A stretch of DNA of 64,000 nucleotides from Hyaloperonospora brassicae (GCA_947650285.1 CANTFL010000385.1:47598-111597); one strand, 5' to 3'; positions 35,101 to 46,623 are shown, counted from the stretch's first letter. Notes: a model not told the origin generated them from the sequence alone. Numbers and translations are program-made.

Positions 35101-38100
35101 TTAAAATTCGGCGTATGAAACAAGACGATCATCTAGCGACTGGCGTCGGATTATATTTTGAAAATGTACCACAGATAACTAAGGCATGGAGTACAATTTT
35201 TACGTCAAAGAGAATTTCGCGTTCAAATAGTAATCGAATTGGTCAAACATTTGCTATTTTTACAAATTATAAGATATAGAACTCTATGTTAATATTTAAT
35301 TTTTATTGCTTACGATTGATGAGGTTACGTCAATTAAGGTCCGTATACACAGTTAATTAATGAAGAAGAACTTTTCGATAGAATTGGATTGATTTATATG
35401 TTACTGGACAGTACGAATTCACGACCATGCTGAGACAAACCATTTTTATGTCAATTCGCCTCGGTTCATAATTTTGATATCTTAGAACTCGCTGTACACT
35501 TTTTCTTGCTAAAAGGACGGTCTTCTAATGTGGTACATGTAACAACAGCTTTTCTTTACTACACTAATAGATGAAGTATCCAGTCAATCAACAAAGTTTA
35601 CAATTTTTAGATGGTGTGATCACCAAAGAGAGGGTACATATTCGTTACACAAAACAAAAATTAGTCAATTCTGGACATCCAATGTCTCTCGATTTATGGA
35701 AGATAGTCGGAAATTATAGATAAAACCTGTCTTAAAAAAAGGTGTCCTTTTTCGATAAATCGATCGTTGTAGCAAATCAAATATGAGAAAGAAAGAGTAT
35801 TTCTTGACTGGGACAAACTGCGAGACAAATTTCTGAGAAACACAAGAGATTCAAGTGTGTCAATATAATCGAACAAGCATCTATAAAGCACAAGAAGAAT
35901 CGAATATGCTTCGCACGAACGTGCGTATAAAATTTACGCTGTCTGTATTACTTAACTTGTCACGAACCCCAAAATCAGCTCGTGGCGCCTCAAATGTCCA
36001 CTTTTGTCCGTAATAGATGATCTTAAATACTAATGTAAAAGGGTCGCGAATAATAATCCATAAGACCCAATTCTTGGGTTGCACGGCCATTTTAAATTGG
36101 TCTGAAGCAACTTGCATTGTTTTGACAACATAATGACAAGCCGTTATCCCGACGTATGTCTCGATGAACCACCGGACCAGGTTTTCGTCCTTGACTTCCC
36201 TTTACTTTAAGGAATCACTCTTCAAGTTGTTGGTTCGATATGCATAAGTCAACCCGAACGTAGCAGAAAAAACTAGTGCTTTCTAAACATCTATGTCTTT
36301 TGATCAACGGGTTCTCTTAAACATTTGGCCTGTTTATATCCTTAATTGTGAAGCAAAGCTAAAAACTTCAGTTAACAGCATATTCATTCTATATTACTTT
36401 TTTAAAACGGCGTGCTTTGAGCTCTATTTATAAAATTCAATATACCACTGATTGCTCTGTCACGTAAAATAGAGCTGAATAGAAAATAGCAGTACATGCA
36501 ATACCACATAATTTTTAGTCGATGTGATGCGTGAGGTAATATCTTCTTTCTTTATCAAATATTCATCCGGGCGAAGCGACGTGATCGTTGATATACATCG
36601 AAGTTTGCAAAATGTAATGGAGGCCTTACCATTCCAGGTAACTGATGAGATCTAGTACCGTGACACTTCCAATGTTTGCACACTTATTGACCCATGATCA
36701 TGGAGCTTTCGTAGTGATTAAGGAATATAAGCAAAGGCAGCTCAGAACAGAACTGAAATGCCTTCATAGAATATATTGTTAAGCTCCGATATATGGCTTC
36801 TAAGTGCCTATCTCATTGCATAAAAATAAAAAACTAAACAGGCAGAAGCGAACTCGCCATTGCACATGTTTAGCAGCAAGTAGTGGCTATTTAATATAAC
36901 GATGTTGTCGATAGTAATTGATAGTAAAGCGGTGTCTTATAGTACTTCAGAAGGTAAACGTTTAGCTTAATCGACTCGCTAAGCTAGTGTATTAAAAAAT
37001 TTGGTTTTACCAGGTAAGATTATCATTAATACATAACTCGCCGGTGACAAATACCAGGCTTAACCCGTTCCATATATCTTACATATCATTCCGGTTATAA
37101 TGAATCACTGTCGCGTGCAAAATTCGGATCCTGACAAACAAAAATGATGGCTGGTCACATAACACAGTCTTATTGCAGTATGAATCGGTCTACATATCTA
37201 ATTTTATATTTCTGTAGACCGTAATAGCTTTCTTCAGCGTAATCGCCGCAAACGTTTTCTCCTTTGTAATTTTTTATGTGCAATGGCACGAACAGCTTCT
37301 TGTTCACGATGTTCAAGCTATACCTACGCAATAGCATTAAAATGAACAGCAGCAGAAGTTCTAGTTATACTTTGAGTAGCGTCATTTTTCATGATTAGTC
37401 GACTACACGTCAGCACCACTCACATATTGCATTCGTCTCCGGAAAGACCTCAAAATGCACTGGTCTGGTCTCGAATCATATCATATAATTTTACCAAAAC
37501 ACTTTATCGGGCAAAATATGTCCTGCGCTAGTCATGGTATAAATGTAGGAGCATATATTTCCACTGAGCTGGACACCTAAAATAAGTCCGATCCAATTAA
37601 TCGAATCCCACTTAAATCATTCAGAGTCTCGTTATTCGACATTAGTATTGGGTTGTGTTTGCGCGACTTGTCATAGGCACTGGACAGCGATACAAAATAA
37701 AAAAGCTGAATTTATATATGAGATAATTTACACAGCTTCCTGCAGGGGCTGTCACTGATCATCAGCTATGCAAACCCACGATGTTGACCGCTCTAGGGTG
37801 ACTACATTACTAAATTTTAGTTACAATGTCCCACGTCGTAGATGGAACCAGGCAAATTATATCTTCAATATTAATGAAAAAATGTTATTTTAAAATTCAT
37901 GTTTGTGAAGAGAAATTAGTGTACACAGCTACAATGGTTACAAAAATCGAATATCTCCGAGGACAGCGGCTGGAGATGATTAGTTATGTAAGAAGTGCTG
38001 TTGCTTTCGTGTTTCCAATTTCCCAATTACTTCGACGGGAACAAGTCACATGGAGTTAAAAGACCATTACGATGTTAATTCTCACTGACAACAGTGAAGG

Positions 38101-38229
38101 TCAGTAGCCTGCTACGTAAATGCACTAATCAGAAATAAGGCTAATGACTATAAAGAATCATATCGTAGCAAATGTAAAATTGTTGTTTTTATACAATGAA
38201 GTCCAGCGGGTATTTGCTTAGACCTGGCA
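32181..38229. other. A/T-rich decayed region, no recognised gene
   Basis: Six kilobases with only short ORFs. On the minus strand near 33070-33180 a frame reads SALRYELDHEKPAVEFDETL and looks protein-like but is flanked by stops. The plus ORF at 37826-38059 (77 codons) has no known motif. A tRNA-like T-arm at about 34895-34915 does not extend to a full cloverleaf. Confidence 0.45.
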
Positions 38230-38465
38230 TATTTAAAGCAATATGACCTAATTATAATTGCTTCAACTCGCCAGCCATTGCGCGCATCTAGAAGCCGTTG
38301 ATGGGTTAATATCAATCCAATTCTAAGCTTCGGTTAGGCCCTTGAATATCTTAACAATATCACTGATGTTAGAGTTAATGCTACAAGAATATTTTAACTT
38401 ATTATAATTTTGTACGAATTCTTACAAATCTAATTTACGCAACGAAGTAATTCGGCACAATTACA
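38230..38465 (-). repeat. Degenerate family A LTR
   Basis: Contains GCCATTGCGCGCATCTAG, a variant of the family A LTR core (CCCATTGCGCGCGTCC), and ends in plus display with AATTACA, matching the TGTAA start of the LTR on the minus strand. Its left end could not be fixed and may extend to about 38100. Only 33 bases separate it from the 3' LTR of copy A2, so an older family A insertion or partial duplication lies beside it. Confidence 0.5.
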
Positions 38466-38498
38466 CTAACATGTGCAAGTAAACTTACGTCAGGTCTA

Positions 38499-38958
38499 TG
38501 TAAGGAGACACGATTCTTTCTAAATGACAGGAAAGACCTAGTGAAGACTTCACACGAGGCTGCCTGCTCCTGGCGTCACGTACACGCGGCGAGATAGTGC
38601 AATTAAAGCAACTAAGACCAGAAGGATCTGTCTTAGACAAGTCGAAACGTGTTTTTAGTAACCATTTGGCTCGTATAATCAATTATCGTCTTAATCCAAC
38701 CATATCAAACTACAGTCTCATATGTGGATCTCTTGCTCGCCACCCATTGCGCGCGTCCAGCAGTGATTAATGGGTAATTTGATTAAGGTAAGTACATCTT
38801 CCAATAATATGTCACCCATGACTATTATCTTTGGGGGTAATATTCCGCCAACATCACCTCTTCTCGTAAAGTGTTGATTGAGAATAGTCTTAACAGATAA
38901 CAACCAGAAATTGGTACATTTGAATCAATAATTTACGTAACGATCTCATTTCGTTACA
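38499..38958 (-). repeat. 3' LTR of gypsy family A copy A2
   Basis: 460 bp. On the minus strand it starts TGTAACGAAATGAGATCGTT (38958) and ends at 38499. It shares the CCCATTGCGCGCGTCC core, the GGTAATATTCCGCCAACATC segment and the end layout with the other family A LTRs (47458-47930, 50561-50953, 60700-61155). Immediately upstream in the element's sense lies a purine run AAGGGATGGGGTGA, a plausible polypurine tract for plus-strand priming. The first bases form a hairpin, GTAACGA/TCGTTAC. Confidence 0.8.
38945..38952 (+). promoter_or_regulatory. Candidate oomycete Inr core for the antisense ORF
   Basis: CTCATTTC on the plus strand matches the CTCATTYY core of the oomycete initiator. It lies in the terminal hairpin of the 3' LTR, 36-43 bases before the ATG of the antisense ORF at 38988. 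The bases after the core do not match the extended consensus, and the other LTR copies have weaker versions, so this may be chance. Confidence 0.3.
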
Positions 38959-38987
38959 TCACCCCATCCCTTAAGCAACAGTCACTA

Positions 38988-39775
38988 TGGTAAGAAATAT
39001 TACTGATTGGCGACAGAGTGACCCGTTTCGTGTAGCCGTGAGGGAAGGGAACGCTTATTGGTTCCAGCCAGCTCAATTCAGTATTCAGCGAATGAAGAAA
39101 TCGTCTATGCTCCTCTCGAACAAAGCTGCGACCAACGCAACAGCATAGATGCGTGCAGTCGGCGGGCAACCTTTAGCATCTAGTGATCCGTCGCCTGCTG
39201 CTGCTATAAGAAGACTTCAACACCAAATGTCGAAGGTGCACGTGTTTATCCACGTCCACCTCTCTTATCCACAGCTTCGGCTTCAAATAATAATCCAATG
39301 AACATTGATATCATAATAATTTTTTTCGATTTGGCCGATTTGGACCTCCCGTCAGACTTAAAGTCGACCGCAAAGCCCATTCGTGAGTCTGGGGTTTGAG
39401 GCGCGACTAAAGTCGTTTCTTGTGACAGTTTCGACAAGATACTGCTCCATAAGTTGTTCGGCTTATCCGGCGAGTCTTTGCACTCGTCGCGGGGACCGAG
39501 CCGATCGCGCTCGCATACATTGTATGCGATGCGCAACATGAGGACGTTAGTCATCGTGATATTATCGATGACGCTTTGTGACGTCATCGCATCCGCCGCA
39601 ATTCCAGCGATTGCGGCGATCGCAGTGTCGGCAGAGACACAATGCAAGAGGAGCAGGTTCGCAAAGAATTACGATCTGCTCCTGAGAACAAGCCATGGAC
39701 GACTACCCTGAGTAACCTCAGGGAGTTGTATGGTATACCACTAGGAGTTATTGATCTTTTCTTTTCAACTCATTA
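38988..39775 (+). pseudogene. Antisense ORF of gypsy copy A2, N-terminal part
   Basis: Starts at an ATG 30 bases inside the 3' LTR and runs opposite to pol. It begins MVRNITDWRQSDPFRVAVRE, then GNAYWFQPAQFSIQRMKK, followed after a stop at about 39150 by a Pro/Ala-rich part. After frameshifts, an end segment near 39630-39770 reads TMQEEQVRKELRSAPENKPW, then TTLSNLRELYGIPLGVIDLF. These stretches look like real protein and share the strand with the coiled-coil ORF at 41393-42124; a family B copy now separates the two. The minus-strand alternative at 39246-39647 is a 133-codon ORF without known motifs. Function unknown. Antisense ORFs between pol and 3' LTR are known from some plant gypsy lineages. 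Confidence 0.45.
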
Positions 39776-39899
39776 AGAATCCATGGTCTTGATGTCAGTG
39801 TGAGAAACAATAATACTGAACATGATTACTGCACCGACGTCTTCTTCAGACATCGATGGTACCACAGTGTGGAAAAGCGTATAGGAGGATATATGGAAA

Positions 39900-41124
39900 T
39901 TGTGAATCCTTCGAATAGCATCAAGTGCGAAATCAGTCTTTGATTTATGGATTGCGCTCGGAGATGTTCCCGTTGGTCCGAATGCTGGTATCAAAAAAGT
40001 CAATGAAAGAACACGACTATTGAAGTTGGGCGGATTGGTCTACTTAACGGAAAAGAAGGAGTAACGTCAAGGATCGACTATTGACCGACACGATCCGCTT
40101 TTAAGTATTTAGGTCACCAAGCTACAAGGACCGGATCACTTATTAAATGAACAACATCTGGATTATTGGATCGAAAATGAAACATAGATGATAATTTAAT
40201 ATGAAAGAAGGCTGAAGGAGTGGATTTCCAAGATCATCATACATGCGAGTTCCCAGATGTGAAAACGATTCGACGATGGATGTCCGATCAAAGACGCAAC
40301 CGATTGACCATGATCTATTTTGGGTGTAGCGCTTGATTGTTTGGACAAATAATTGGTGCGGATCACATACCGCAATCCACTGCATGGGACCTCTACGGAG
40401 CGGTCCGCTACCGAGCGATCCTGTACGGAGCGATTTACTAAGGAGCCATCCAATATAATTTATCTGCTGTGGACCACAAGATGCAAGAGGTGTATTACAT
40501 AGACAAGCGACACGCAACAGCAGTCCTAGAAAACTGATGAACACAGTCATAGGTTTTAAATTTGGTAGGCTGACATGAAACATATTTATATTTTTCAAAG
40601 CAATTGACGCGTCGACATCTCTCGGGTATGATATTTGGCCTCCCGTTTAACAAAAAGTGGCCCGAGCCTCTGCAAACTTTGCACTTGGGTTGTGCGGCCA
40701 CGCGAACATCGATTCTCAACCCCCCACTGCGATTAGACGCAGTAAAACTTACTGTTAAGATTCAAAATCGCGAGACGACTCAAGTGATCAGAAGGATCGC
40801 GCATCAAGCATCACCCTTGGACAAAGGCGACACTGGGAGAGAGCTCACGTATGCACGCGACCGAGTGAAGAACTTCCACTAAATCCACCCCACGTTTAAA
40901 CGGGTACAGCATTCCCATCCGATCATCCTCTACCCTTAAACCAATGAAGTTCAGCTTCAGCGTTAGTCCACCAAAAAGAGCGCAAGCCTCCCCCACCGAA
41001 GGGTATACAAGGAAAGCAAAAAAACATAGAGCACAGAATCGGAGTACCCCATTTATTAGTCGGTCGTCCGGGCGCCAGTGGAGAGTCGGGGTCACAAGGA
41101 ATTTGTGATCACCACTCCACCACA
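39900..41124. mobile_element. Family B copy inserted in the 3' part of gypsy A2
   Basis: Same family as 16284-17547, in the same display orientation. The LTR-like unit runs from about 40019 (CTATTGAAGTTGGGCGG) to CTCCACCACA at 41124 and includes the TCGCGAGACG block, GCGCCAGTGGAGAGTCGGGG and an array of 15-base GAGCGATCC-like units near 40395-40455. Weak homology to the coding tail precedes it at about 39915. It splits the antisense ORF of A2, so it inserted after A2. Confidence 0.65.
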
Positions 41125-41303
41125 TCGACTAGCACGGCCGAAACGAAGGTTTGTTGTTGCAAGCGTGAAACTTCGTTACTAAAAGCGGCGAGAATGATAA
41201 TCGTGGTGCCGAGCTAAGCAAACTCATTTCAGCTCGCAATTAGTTTGAGCAGAGTCTCCAAGACGCTCACTTAAAATTGCATCGATTTTCTCGAAAGGCA
41301 GGT

Positions 41304-41687
41304 TCACCTTGTCTCCCGTGAGGAGAGACCTGTCAGAGTTCTGCTGACAAATCCTTTCGCACCCATTAGGAGGCCTTTCTCTCTAATCAGCCGTGTATGA
41401 GGCGCGCATCTCGTCCGAGATGCGCAGAGAAATAAAGACTTTACAATCCCTGTACGAACGCGCCGAGCGTTTGTCGGACAATGACCCTTCATCATCAGAG
41501 GGTGTGTCTCGTCGTAATTTTCGACGAAACCGGGGACATCCACCGTCAGCTGAGAGCGGGGGTCCCAGATGTTTGACGAGAGTCGATACTTCCTCAATTG
41601 AAAGAGGTAAGTCGTCCTTGATTCTGATTCGTCACGTTGGTTCAAGATACGTTCCACAAGGAATGGTAGAATACCGTCTGAGTCCAT
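41304..41687 (-). CDS. Pol C-terminal chromodomain, gypsy copy A2
   Basis: A 127-residue ORF nearly identical to 5681-6064: FLVERILNQRDESES, TYLFQLRKYRLSS, WDPRSQLTVDVPGF, ENYDETHPL. Position 3' of integrase fits the chromodomain of chromoviruses, thought to tether integration to modified histones. The linker between integrase and this domain (about 41700-42120) has stops in the pol frame. The opposite strand is also open here (41393-41692); which strand was constrained cannot be told from these two copies because they hardly differ. Confidence 0.7.
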   Translation of the reverse strand: MDSDGILPFLVERILNQRDESESRTTYLFQLRKYRLSSNIWDPRSQLTVDVPGFVENYDETHPLMMKGHCPTNARRVRTGIVKSLFLCASRTRCAPHTRLIREKGLLMGAKGFVSRTLTGLSSRETR

Positions 41688-42124
41688 TATAGGATGAGAA
41701 GATGGCGGAAAACCCTCCTTTGAGTCGTTCTACTCACCATCTCGACCAACACTAGCTGAATTGCGCAATCTATGAATTGCGCGATGATTCGGATCACGAG
41801 CGAGACAAACGTCACTCTCTGACCGATTCTGTTCGGTAGCACCGCAAGGATCGCGAGACCGAGCGTACGAAGGACCGTGCTGATTATGATCTCGCTCAGA
41901 TCCAGGTCAAACGGGATGTTTTATCCCTGATTGAAGAGCTGGTGATAGCTTGCAGGGATATCTGTCGATTGCATGTAGAGGTATTTTTACTGCGCATACA
42001 GACTGATCGCCTGGAGCGTGAACGCAATAATCGGATGGAGATTGTTAAACTTGGGGGTTACCTTCACCGTCGGATGAGGGCTCGCACTACAAGTACGAGC
42101 GGAGACACCCCACGTAATACGTAG
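41393..42124 (+). pseudogene. Antisense coiled-coil ORF of gypsy copy A2, C-terminal part
   Basis: Two open segments (41393-41692 and 41942-42124) on the plus strand, separated by stops. The first contains RISSEMRREIKTLQSLYERA, helical and charged; the second contains QTDRLERERNNRMEIV, then GGYLHRR, the same ending as 59-274 in copy A1. Stop codon at 42122-42124. Between copies, differences fall mostly on third positions of this frame (see finding). Upstream, at about 41210-41290, a frame reading GAELSKLISARN then QSLQDAHLK continues the coiled-coil character. Confidence 0.45.
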
Positions 42125-43096
42125 GATGCGTTCTCATCTTACGTGGACGCGTGATCGTGTACGCGTTGCCTTGTCGGTGAAACGCAAGAAAGGGGCTGAT
42201 CTACTTGGGCAGTAGTTACTGCTGCCCACGTTAATTACTACATGTCTTGGTGGGGTTACCGTAGAATGTAGGACTAAATCATCTTCAATAACTGAAACGA
42301 CATATTCTCTTCGATTCTTGTCAGCTTCCCGTTTCTGAAGGTTCACCGCGTGAGCGATGGATTCCTGCACGAAATGTGCCACTGCTTATCGAGCCGGCAG
42401 AAATCCTTCAGCTGACGAGACATTTTTTGTTCAGTTCGCCTTGTGCGAACTGCAGAAAGAGTACTTTACTCTTCCTGTTTATCAGCGATTGTATCTTCAC
42501 CCTCGCTGGAGTAGGCATTGGCAATGCAAATAATACCAACATTTTCATCATTATCGGACTCTATAGTAGCGTCATTGATATTGTTGAGGTGATATATTTG
42601 TTTAATGTCGACCTGATCCAAATCTGCATCATACGTGACGACGTTAGCGTCGACAAGTGATGGGCAAGAGACCGAACGGTTTTTGCTCGATTGATTTAAT
42701 CCCCCCTTATCCAAGAGTCACACTCTAAAAGGGAGGACAGACGTGGATGGCGTAATCCGTTCACGAAGAACGGTGTGGGCTGGGTTAAAGCATGCACCGA
42801 ATTTTTGATGACGAATTCCACCATCGGTAGGGATTCGCTCCGACTCGAGACAGAGTGGACATAGACTTGAAGCGTCGACTTGAAGATACGTTTGAACGTT
42901 CCGTCAGAAAAAATTTACTAGGAAATTCAGATGTCGACATTTTCAATCGCTTTTCGAGAAACCGGACACGGATTGCCAAAAATTCTACCGTAAACCGAGG
43001 GCTAGTCAGAATCAAGTTCACTGAGTAATCCGTGGAGTCGAAATATCGTGTCGATAAATACACAATCACAGCCCTGTGATGTGATCGATTCGGGTG
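42125..43096 (-). pseudogene. Gypsy A2 integrase core end and GPF/Y region, decayed
   Basis: Homologous to 275-1300 of copy A1 but strongly diverged. Recognisable pieces include DANVVTYDADLDQVDIKQIY (42466-42714) and, at 43002-43211, DGILVFVD-like NNGILVFVDRFCNMVHLA, the integrase core after its first Asp. The second core Asp and the Glu motif are no longer readable (about 42880-43020). Confidence 0.6.
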
Positions 43097-43486
43097 CTAC
43101 AGCAAGATGCACCATATTGCAGAACCGGTCAACGAACACAAGAATACCATTATTCTTGTGGTCGTCTTCGGTTTCTCTGAAGACGAAGGGCATGAAAACA
43201 GATGAAAGCACTCTGTTGAGACAGGTAGAGGCTGTAAGTGTGCACGGGATGAAAGACTACGCTTCACCCGTTGACAAAACTCGCAAGAACGAATGTACTT
43301 GCGCACAAACTGATACTGGCGGAGCCAGTGAAAGTCCCGACTTACCGTAAGGTAAGTCATTTCCTTCCTACGATGTTCACCTGTCGGGGCATCGTGACAC
43401 ATAGACATGATGCGCAAGCTCAAGTTGTTATGAGGGGGGACGACGACACGAGTAATGTTGCTCGAAACAATTGGAGAGTACAGCAA
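43097..43486 (-). CDS. Gypsy A2 integrase zinc-binding domain
   Basis: A 129-residue ORF: LRIMSMCHDAPTGEHRRKEM, YLTVSRDFHWLRQYQFVRKY, IRSCEFCQRVK. This is the HHCC domain that precedes the integrase core; the second His has changed context (GEHRRKE against GHRGREK in A1). The frame is lost before the core motif. Confidence 0.75.
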   Translation of the reverse strand: MLYSPIVSSNITRVVVPPHNNLSLRIMSMCHDAPTGEHRRKEMTYLTVSRDFHWLRQYQFVRKYIRSCEFCQRVKRSLSSRAHLQPLPVSTECFHLFSCPSSSEKPKTTTRIMVFLCSLTGSAIWCILL

Positions 43487-43601
43487 ACCGTCGCGTGTTG
43501 CGGGATGAGTGCTGATCCGATGAGGAACGGTAAAGAGGTAAAACGAATTCCAACGATTTACGAGTTGAATTCAGCAGATAATCCGTTAGCCGCAGAATCT
43601 C

Positions 43602-44582
43602 CTAAGATTTCGCATAGGTCTTCGTTACGTCTTCAAGTAATGTTGAAGACGATACACTGGTTTTAAGTGTCGCAACAGTAAGCGTATCCTCACTGTTGGT
43701 TGACGCGCCCGGCTCGAAATCGGTCCGGCGCGAAAGCGCATCAGCGACGACATTAAGTCGTCCTAGCTTATATTTGACGGAAAAGTTGTACTCCGCGAAG
43801 AAAGACAGCCACCTCGCCATCCTTTGCGAGAGGTGTGGGCTGTTTACGGCCGTGCGTAGTGACGCATGGTCCGTATAGACAACAAACGGTCTATCTCCGA
43901 GGAGATAGACCCGGAACTTAGCCAGTGCATATTTCATGGCAAGGAGTTTCTTGTCACGCACTGGGTAATTACGCTCATCTGCCTGCAGCTGGCTAGAATA
44001 ATAGCAGATGACGCGCTCTGCGCCATCTGTCTCAAATTGCATCAACGTACAGCCGATCGCAAAATCGCTGGCGTCACAGACCACATGGAATGGTCTGTCC
44101 TGATTTGCCATCGCCAAGGTCGACGACTGCATCAAGCTCCGCTTGATACCTTCAAAGGAACGATGGCACTCAGCGTTCCATGACCACTTGACATTTTTCT
44201 TGAGCAAGCAAGAAAGATGCACGGTCATCTCGGCGTAGTTGCGCGAGTACTTGTGCAAGTACGCCGCTAGTCCAAGGAACTTCCACAGTCCCTTGACATC
44301 GACTGGCACTGGCCGGTCGGTGATCGCCTTGATATTTTCGGGATCAGGGCGTACGCCGTGTTTACCCACGATGCATCCCAAGAAGTGGTATTTCGCTAGC
44401 CGCGAATATACACTTCTTGAGGTTGGCATACAACCTATGCTTGCGCATAAGTTGAGGGACCTGACAAACGTGAGTTCTGTGACATTTCGCCTTCGTCTTT
44501 TAATCCAGATCCATGCTTGAACACATCGTCGAAGTAACTCGGTCCGAAGTCCCGCACCGGTCTCAACATATTTTTCACACAT
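43602..44582 (-). CDS. Gypsy A2 reverse transcriptase end and RNase H
   Basis: The longest uninterrupted coding stretch of family A here, 326 codons. After an out-of-frame start it reads GCIVGKHGVRPDPENIKAIT, GLAAYLHKYSRNYAEMTVHL (RT connection), HVVCDASDFAIGCTLMQFET (RNase H first Asp), YTDHASLRTAVNSPHLSQRM (RNase H end) and ADALSRRTDFEPG. It shows what A1 lost through its TAA at 2107. It ends with a frameshift before the integrase zinc finger. Confidence 0.88.
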   Translation of the reverse strand: MCEKYVETGAGLRTELLRRCVQAWIWIKRRRRNVTELTFVRSLNLCASIGCMPTSRSVYSRLAKYHFLGCIVGKHGVRPDPENIKAITDRPVPVDVKGLWKFLGLAAYLHKYSRNYAEMTVHLSCLLKKNVKWSWNAECHRSFEGIKRSLMQSSTLAMANQDRPFHVVCDASDFAIGCTLMQFETDGAERVICYYSSQLQADERNYPVRDKKLLAMKYALAKFRVYLLGDRPFVVYTDHASLRTAVNSPHLSQRMARWLSFFAEYNFSVKYKLGRLNVVADALSRRTDFEPGASTNSEDTLTVATLKTSVSSSTLLEDVTKTYAKS

Positions 44583-45033
44583 TTATTCAATGTTGCAGGT
44601 GCATTGCTCAGCCCCTGTGGCATCACTAGTTACTACTACAGCATAACGCTGGGGATTGCTCGCTGCTGTGTACGGCATGACCCGTTCACGCATGATTATC
44701 TGATAGAACCATACACCATGTCCATGGACAAGAATATGGTTCTCTAAGACATACCATCTATGATCACGTCCTTCCTCGGTATTCGCGTCTGAGCCGGTAC
44801 CATTTCAGCATTCAACTTGTTGAATGCGTGCGCTGTACGCCATCCCCTTGTGACCATTCGCACACAGAAGGTCGGAGAGCTCTGATGGGAAGTAGAGTTC
44901 CTTTCATGGCTCACTGAAAAGCGATAGGCAAATAATTTTGTTGATCGCTATCACCCGTTAACGAGGCAGTGGTCGATGCTTCATGACACAGTGCTTCGAG
45001 ACCGGTTTGAGGTCGCTTTCGTATCGAATATCG
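44435..45033 (-). pseudogene. Gypsy A2 reverse transcriptase palm
   Basis: MPQGLSNAPATLNKCVKNML, then SYFDDVFKHG, at 44435-44626: the catalytic YFDD is intact. A frameshift just after it separates it from the RT connection ORF. 44637-44885 is about 98% identical to the A1 fingers segment, then similarity drops sharply. Confidence 0.75.
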
Positions 45034-46227
45034 TTATCTTAGGCAAATAACATAGTAAGGATTCAGAGAATACACCCTGATATCGATCAAATTCTTGCAG
45101 ATAGAGTTTGCTTGATGTGACTCCCAGGATTGAGGAGTGTATCGCTCGAAATAATTCATAAGATCGACGACACTTCCGTCTATAGGTGAGCTGCTGAGAA
45201 CCTGTTTGGTCTCAGTAAATACCATGGATGACCGAAAATTGTCAGCGTACTCGACCTCCGTGACGATTATGCAGATCTGCTTGACCTTGTCACTGCGCAG
45301 ATCTCGCAATAAATGTTTCGTTTCTAGCGTTGGTGATTGAGTTATCCCCGAAGGTAACTTTGTAGGCACAATCAGATCAAGTACATAAGCGCCTACGCTT
45401 GATCTGCCATTGAACGAGACGTTCAATGCATCAGTTACTTCCTAGGAACATATATAAACAGGATTTTGAGGGATTGTCCGCCCAGGTTTCTTAGAGACAT
45501 CTCTCACCAAGTACCTCTTGATAGAAAAATCATATAAATAACATTGGGGCTTATTCCCTCGACGTTTTCTGACTGTGGCGTGCAACCACAGTCAGGTCCT
45601 GATCCACAACGATAGACCATACATTCGATCTAGGGCAACCGCGTTGTCCTTTTTAAAAAAAGGTTTTGCTCTTTCTACGATGTTGCCAGCTAGGCAAGCA
45701 TACATGTCTTGGTCCACTCGACTTATTAGAGCGGTGAACTTTCGGCGCTGCCTGTATTTCTTTACAGCCGCCAAGAGATTGCTTCACGGTGTAGGGATCA
45801 GCTACAATCAGGACTAATGTAGTCGTGATAACGACTGTGCCGTACGTGAGGCCACCGTACTTACCCGCAGTACATCCACACGCTTGTAGACTCTCCGGGA
45901 TGTTCATCAGATGGCAGGCATATTCACGGATCGATGCTGCCAGCTCACTCCTGGCTTGTACCTTCTGAGTCAAGGTAATCCCAAGAAGACATCGAATTTA
46001 TCATCCAGATTAAGTACGATGAAATCATCATCATACTGTTCTTCCTCTAACGTGCAGTAAATTTCCACTACACGCGTCTTAACGGTGATCGATGCGCCTG
46101 TATCAAGGCGCGCCGTCATCCTCGTTAGATGGATGTCGCGCTTAGCAAACTTGAGCCCACGCTCCTCCAGTGACTGGCGACGAACAAAGTTGTTTGGGAT
46201 CACACAGTGACTGTGAATCTGGAGCAA
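45034..46227 (-). pseudogene. Gypsy A2 aspartic protease region, active site deleted
   Basis: At 45970-46227 an ORF reads NNFVRRQSLEERGLKFAKRD, ARLDTGASITVKTRVVEIYC, then DDDFIVLNLDDKFDVFLGLP, the body and final strand of retropepsin. The segment before NNFVRR is joined directly to sequence that should lie some 45 codons earlier (KVAPDS), so the DxGA catalytic loop was removed by deletion. Left of this, protease-RT linker sequence to 45034 is frameshifted. Confidence 0.7.
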
Positions 46228-46414
46228 CTTTCGTCAAGAGATTTGCAAATTCTCTTGAGGTCGCTGGATCAGGAGGTCGCTCCGCCCCTACTGACTCGAC
46301 AGCTTTTTAATGGCTCACTTCGTTGTTGCGGTTTCGCATCAGCGTTGGAACGACGCCTATTTTCCTTCTTGGCGAATGGTTGATCGTTTTGCTCAGTACT
46401 GGGCGTGGGGCACT

Positions 46415-46456
46415 ACAATCATAAGCGTAGTGTCCTAACTTCTAACAGCTATTGCA
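46415..46456 (-). pseudogene. Gag zinc knuckle, gypsy family A, with internal stop
   Basis: Minus-strand codons give CNSC-stop-KLGHYAYDC: C-x2-C-x4-H-x4-C spacing with a TAG in place of one residue. This nucleocapsid motif binds element RNA. The frame is open on both sides, continuing into the protease lead-in. Confidence 0.65.
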
Positions 46457-46623
46457 CTTCTGAAATCGATTGTATTTAAAGAGCGAGGCTTCTCACCTCA
46501 ACATAACAGAGATCCATTTCCGGACCTCAGGTCTCTTGTGCTCTCGGTGGACGATACGAGATCAAGCTATCATGAGCCTGTATCATGCTAAATTCCTTAA
46601 GATCCACAGCTGAGATTGCTTGC

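Noticed and set aside
39246..39647. 133-codon minus ORF between chromodomain and 3' LTR
   Set aside because: No known motif; the plus strand shows more protein-like stretches (YWFQPAQFSIQ, LRELYGIPLGVIDLF), so the minus ORF is treated as a shadow.
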